DNA of 64,000 bases from UBA583 sp964429995. GTDB lineage: Archaea > Nanobdellota > Nanobdellia > Woesearchaeales > UBA583. Numbering within the stretch: position 1 is the first letter of the stretch; each line of letters opens with the position of its first letter. The DNA is taken from contig CAYSDY010000004.1 in assembly GCA_964429995.1 (NCBI GenBank), positions 1-64,000 of the forward strand, read 5' to 3'. This document shows positions 62,706 to 64,000 of the stretch, one piece after another. The notes beneath the pieces were generated by a model. It had not been told where the DNA came from. It was given only the letters and a program-made list of their open reading frames with translations, and ran no database searches. Position numbers and translations under genes: made by a program.

Positions 62706-63245
62706 TCACTTACATGCTATTTTTATTTTTAATGTTCCATCTCTTTTAGTATCTCCTATTTTTGAATTAGGATCACCATCAAGATACATTCCAACAACAT
62801 CAAAATCAACATCTATCTTTAAAGATCCTATAACATTAAATCCAGACATTACTGTTCTATCATTATCTTCTATTATTTTATCAACAGTAAAAAGAACAAC
62901 GTTATCTCCACCCTGATAGATATTCTTAAGCTCAGAAAAAATCTCATTATCTTTTTCTGATAATATACTTTTACCTACCAAATATATACCATCAAATTTA
63001 TTAGTCTTAATATCAATAATCTTAATATTACCAGAATTTAAAGGATCAGAACAATATTCAAAATCAGATTTTATAGATTGTTTTATGTCAAGCAATTCCT
63101 GGTCTGATAAAACATTTTGAATCATAAATATTTTAGAAAATCCAAACACCAAAATACCTATAAAAAAAATACCCATAAGTATGTAAAAAAATGACATGAC
63201 AGTTATTTCAGCTTTTCGTAAAATCATAATATTTAACAAAAACAT
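62706..63245 (-). CDS. Hypothetical membrane-anchored protein
   Basis: The 179-residue protein has an N-terminal helix (TVMSFFYILMGIFFIGILVFGF) preceded by basic residues (LRKAEI), as in class III-anchored pilin-like proteins, and an extracytoplasmic domain of mainly beta composition with a single Cys pair (EYCSDP and KIACK). I recognise no family. It lies upstream of the slipin gene end on the same strand with 58 bp between. Confidence 0.5.
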   Translation of the reverse strand: MFLLNIMILRKAEITVMSFFYILMGIFFIGILVFGFSKIFMIQNVLSDQELLDIKQSIKSDFEYCSDPLNSGNIKIIDIKTNKFDGIYLVGKSILSEKDNEIFSELKNIYQGGDNVVLFTVDKIIEDNDRTVMSGFNVIGSLKIDVDFDVVGMYLDGDPNSKIGDTKRDGTLKIKIACK

Positions 63246-63303
63246 GTATTATTTAAAATTTTGTAATGATAAACTTAAAAAACAAAATTAGAAAAAAAAA
63301 TAA

Positions 63304-64000
63304 TTATTTTTTATCAAACATACTCATGAATTCCATTGGAAAAAATATGAATTTTTGAGAAGGATCAACAGATATTTCATTTATTGTCTGTAATGTTCTT
63401 AATTGTATAGATGCAGGATTCTTTGATAATATGTCCGCTGCTTTTGAAAGATTTGCAGCAGCAACAATTTCACCCTCTGATTTTATTATGTTTCCTCTCT
63501 TCTCTCTTTCAGCCTCAGCTTCTCTTGCCATAACTCTTTTCATGTCCTCTGGCAATTCAATATGTTTTAATTCAACTCTTTCAACCTTTAAACCCCAAGG
63601 ATCAGAAGCCTTATCTATTATTGTCTTTATTTTTTCTGATATTGAATCCCTTTTTGCAAGCAATTCATCAAGACTTACTTCACCTACAACATCTCTCATT
63701 GTTGTTTGTGATAATTGAGATACGGCATAATAAAAATTTTCAACATCTAATATGGATTTTTTAACATCAAAAACACTATAATATGTAACTGCATCAACAT
63801 TTACAGAAACATTATCTTTTGTTATACAATCCTGTTTTGGAACATCAACTGTCTTAACTCTTACATCAACTCTTTGATAGGATTGAAATATTGGCAATAC
63901 GACATTAAGACCTGGTCCCATAACCGATGAAAATCTACCAAATGTAAATTTAACACCTCTCTCATACTCCATAATCTGCTTTAAAGAAGCTATAAGTATA
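63304..64000 (-). CDS. Stomatin/slipin (SPFH) family protein, 5' end cut by window
   Basis: The frame runs off the right edge of the window, so the N-terminal membrane helix is missing. The visible part has YERGVKFTFGRFSSVMGPGLNVVLPIFQSYQRVDVRV, VDVPKQDCITKDNVSVNVDAVTYYSVFD, and the coiled-coil tail RVMAREAEAEREKRGNIIKSEGE that is typical of slipins. SPFH proteins scaffold membrane domains and often pair with NfeD proteases. The reading frame upstream of the first ATG at 63972 continues as ILIASLKQI to the window edge, so that ATG is internal. Confidence 0.92.
   Translation of the reverse strand, partial: ILIASLKQIMEYERGVKFTFGRFSSVMGPGLNVVLPIFQSYQRVDVRVKTVDVPKQDCITKDNVSVNVDAVTYYSVFDVKKSILDVENFYYAVSQLSQTTMRDVVGEVSLDELLAKRDSISEKIKTIIDKASDPWGLKVERVELKHIELPEDMKRVMAREAEAEREKRGNIIKSEGEIVAAANLSKAADILSKNPASIQLRTLQTINEISVDPSQKFIFFPMEFMSMFDKK

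Overview
The window looks like a chromosomal stretch of a very AT-rich, small-genome archaeon, most likely a DPANN member (Woesearchaeota/Pacearchaeota-like; the lineage is an inference). Archaeal markers are the thermosome, the membrane-anchored archaeal Lon, an N-terminal piece of DNA polymerase D subunit DP2, ribosomal protein L14e, RNase P protein Rpp29, TrmY, Bud32, a TrmB regulator and class III (pilin-type) signal peptides. TATA boxes about 25-30 bp before start codons and scarce Shine-Dalgarno sequences suggest many leaderless transcripts. Bacterial-type genes are mixed in: UvrA/UvrB/UvrC, Lgt, a GGDEF diguanylate cyclase and a HhaI/HinP1I-like restriction-modification pair.

Layout. 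0-4.6 kb: extremely AT-rich glycan genes (membrane glycosyltransferase tail, flippase-like protein, GT4 and GT2 glycosyltransferases) separated by a decayed transposase. 4.6-17.9 kb: surface-protein region with a sugar-nucleotide epimerase, a giant Ig-like surface protein, a truncated paralogue, RNase P Rpp29, and a pilin-anchored DUF285 repeat protein. A perfect 2,028-bp duplication (5492-7519 = 12659-14686) has fused the epimerase to the C-terminus of the giant surface protein and beheaded the paralogue. 18-22.8 kb: cysteine-rich protein, thermosome, and a pilin-anchored FGE/sulfatase-modifying-factor-like protein. 22.9-29.6 kb: UvrB, UvrC, DUF3781 and UvrA. 29.8-32.6 kb: a DP2 N-terminal half as a separate gene, the GGDEF protein and an isolated 5S rRNA. 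32.6-42.6 kb: a mostly minus-strand housekeeping run (TtcA-like, GatB, YbjQ, DUF4349, YchF-type GTPase, Tex, pyruvate kinase, Na+/H+ antiporter). 42.7-46 kb: GCGC-type restriction-modification, a CheD-like protein, L14e, and tRNA-Ser(GGA) flanked by 97-bp tandem repeats carrying a piece of the tRNA 3' end. 46-64 kb: Lgt, membrane proteins, TrmB, ScpA, Lon, TrmY, a uracil-DNA glycosylase lacking most Fe-S cysteines, a CYTH protein, an NSUN RNA methyltransferase, a free-standing AlaRS editing half, Bud32, and a stomatin/slipin cut by the window edge.

The genes fit a host-associated or surface-living archaeon with an elaborate glycosylated envelope (N-X-S/T-rich secreted proteins next to glycosyltransferases), bacterial-style excision repair, and split informational genes (DP2 and AlaRS) of the kind known from Nanoarchaeum. 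The strongest leads are the in-frame gene fusion made by segmental duplication, the two split genes, and the tRNA-derived tandem repeat.
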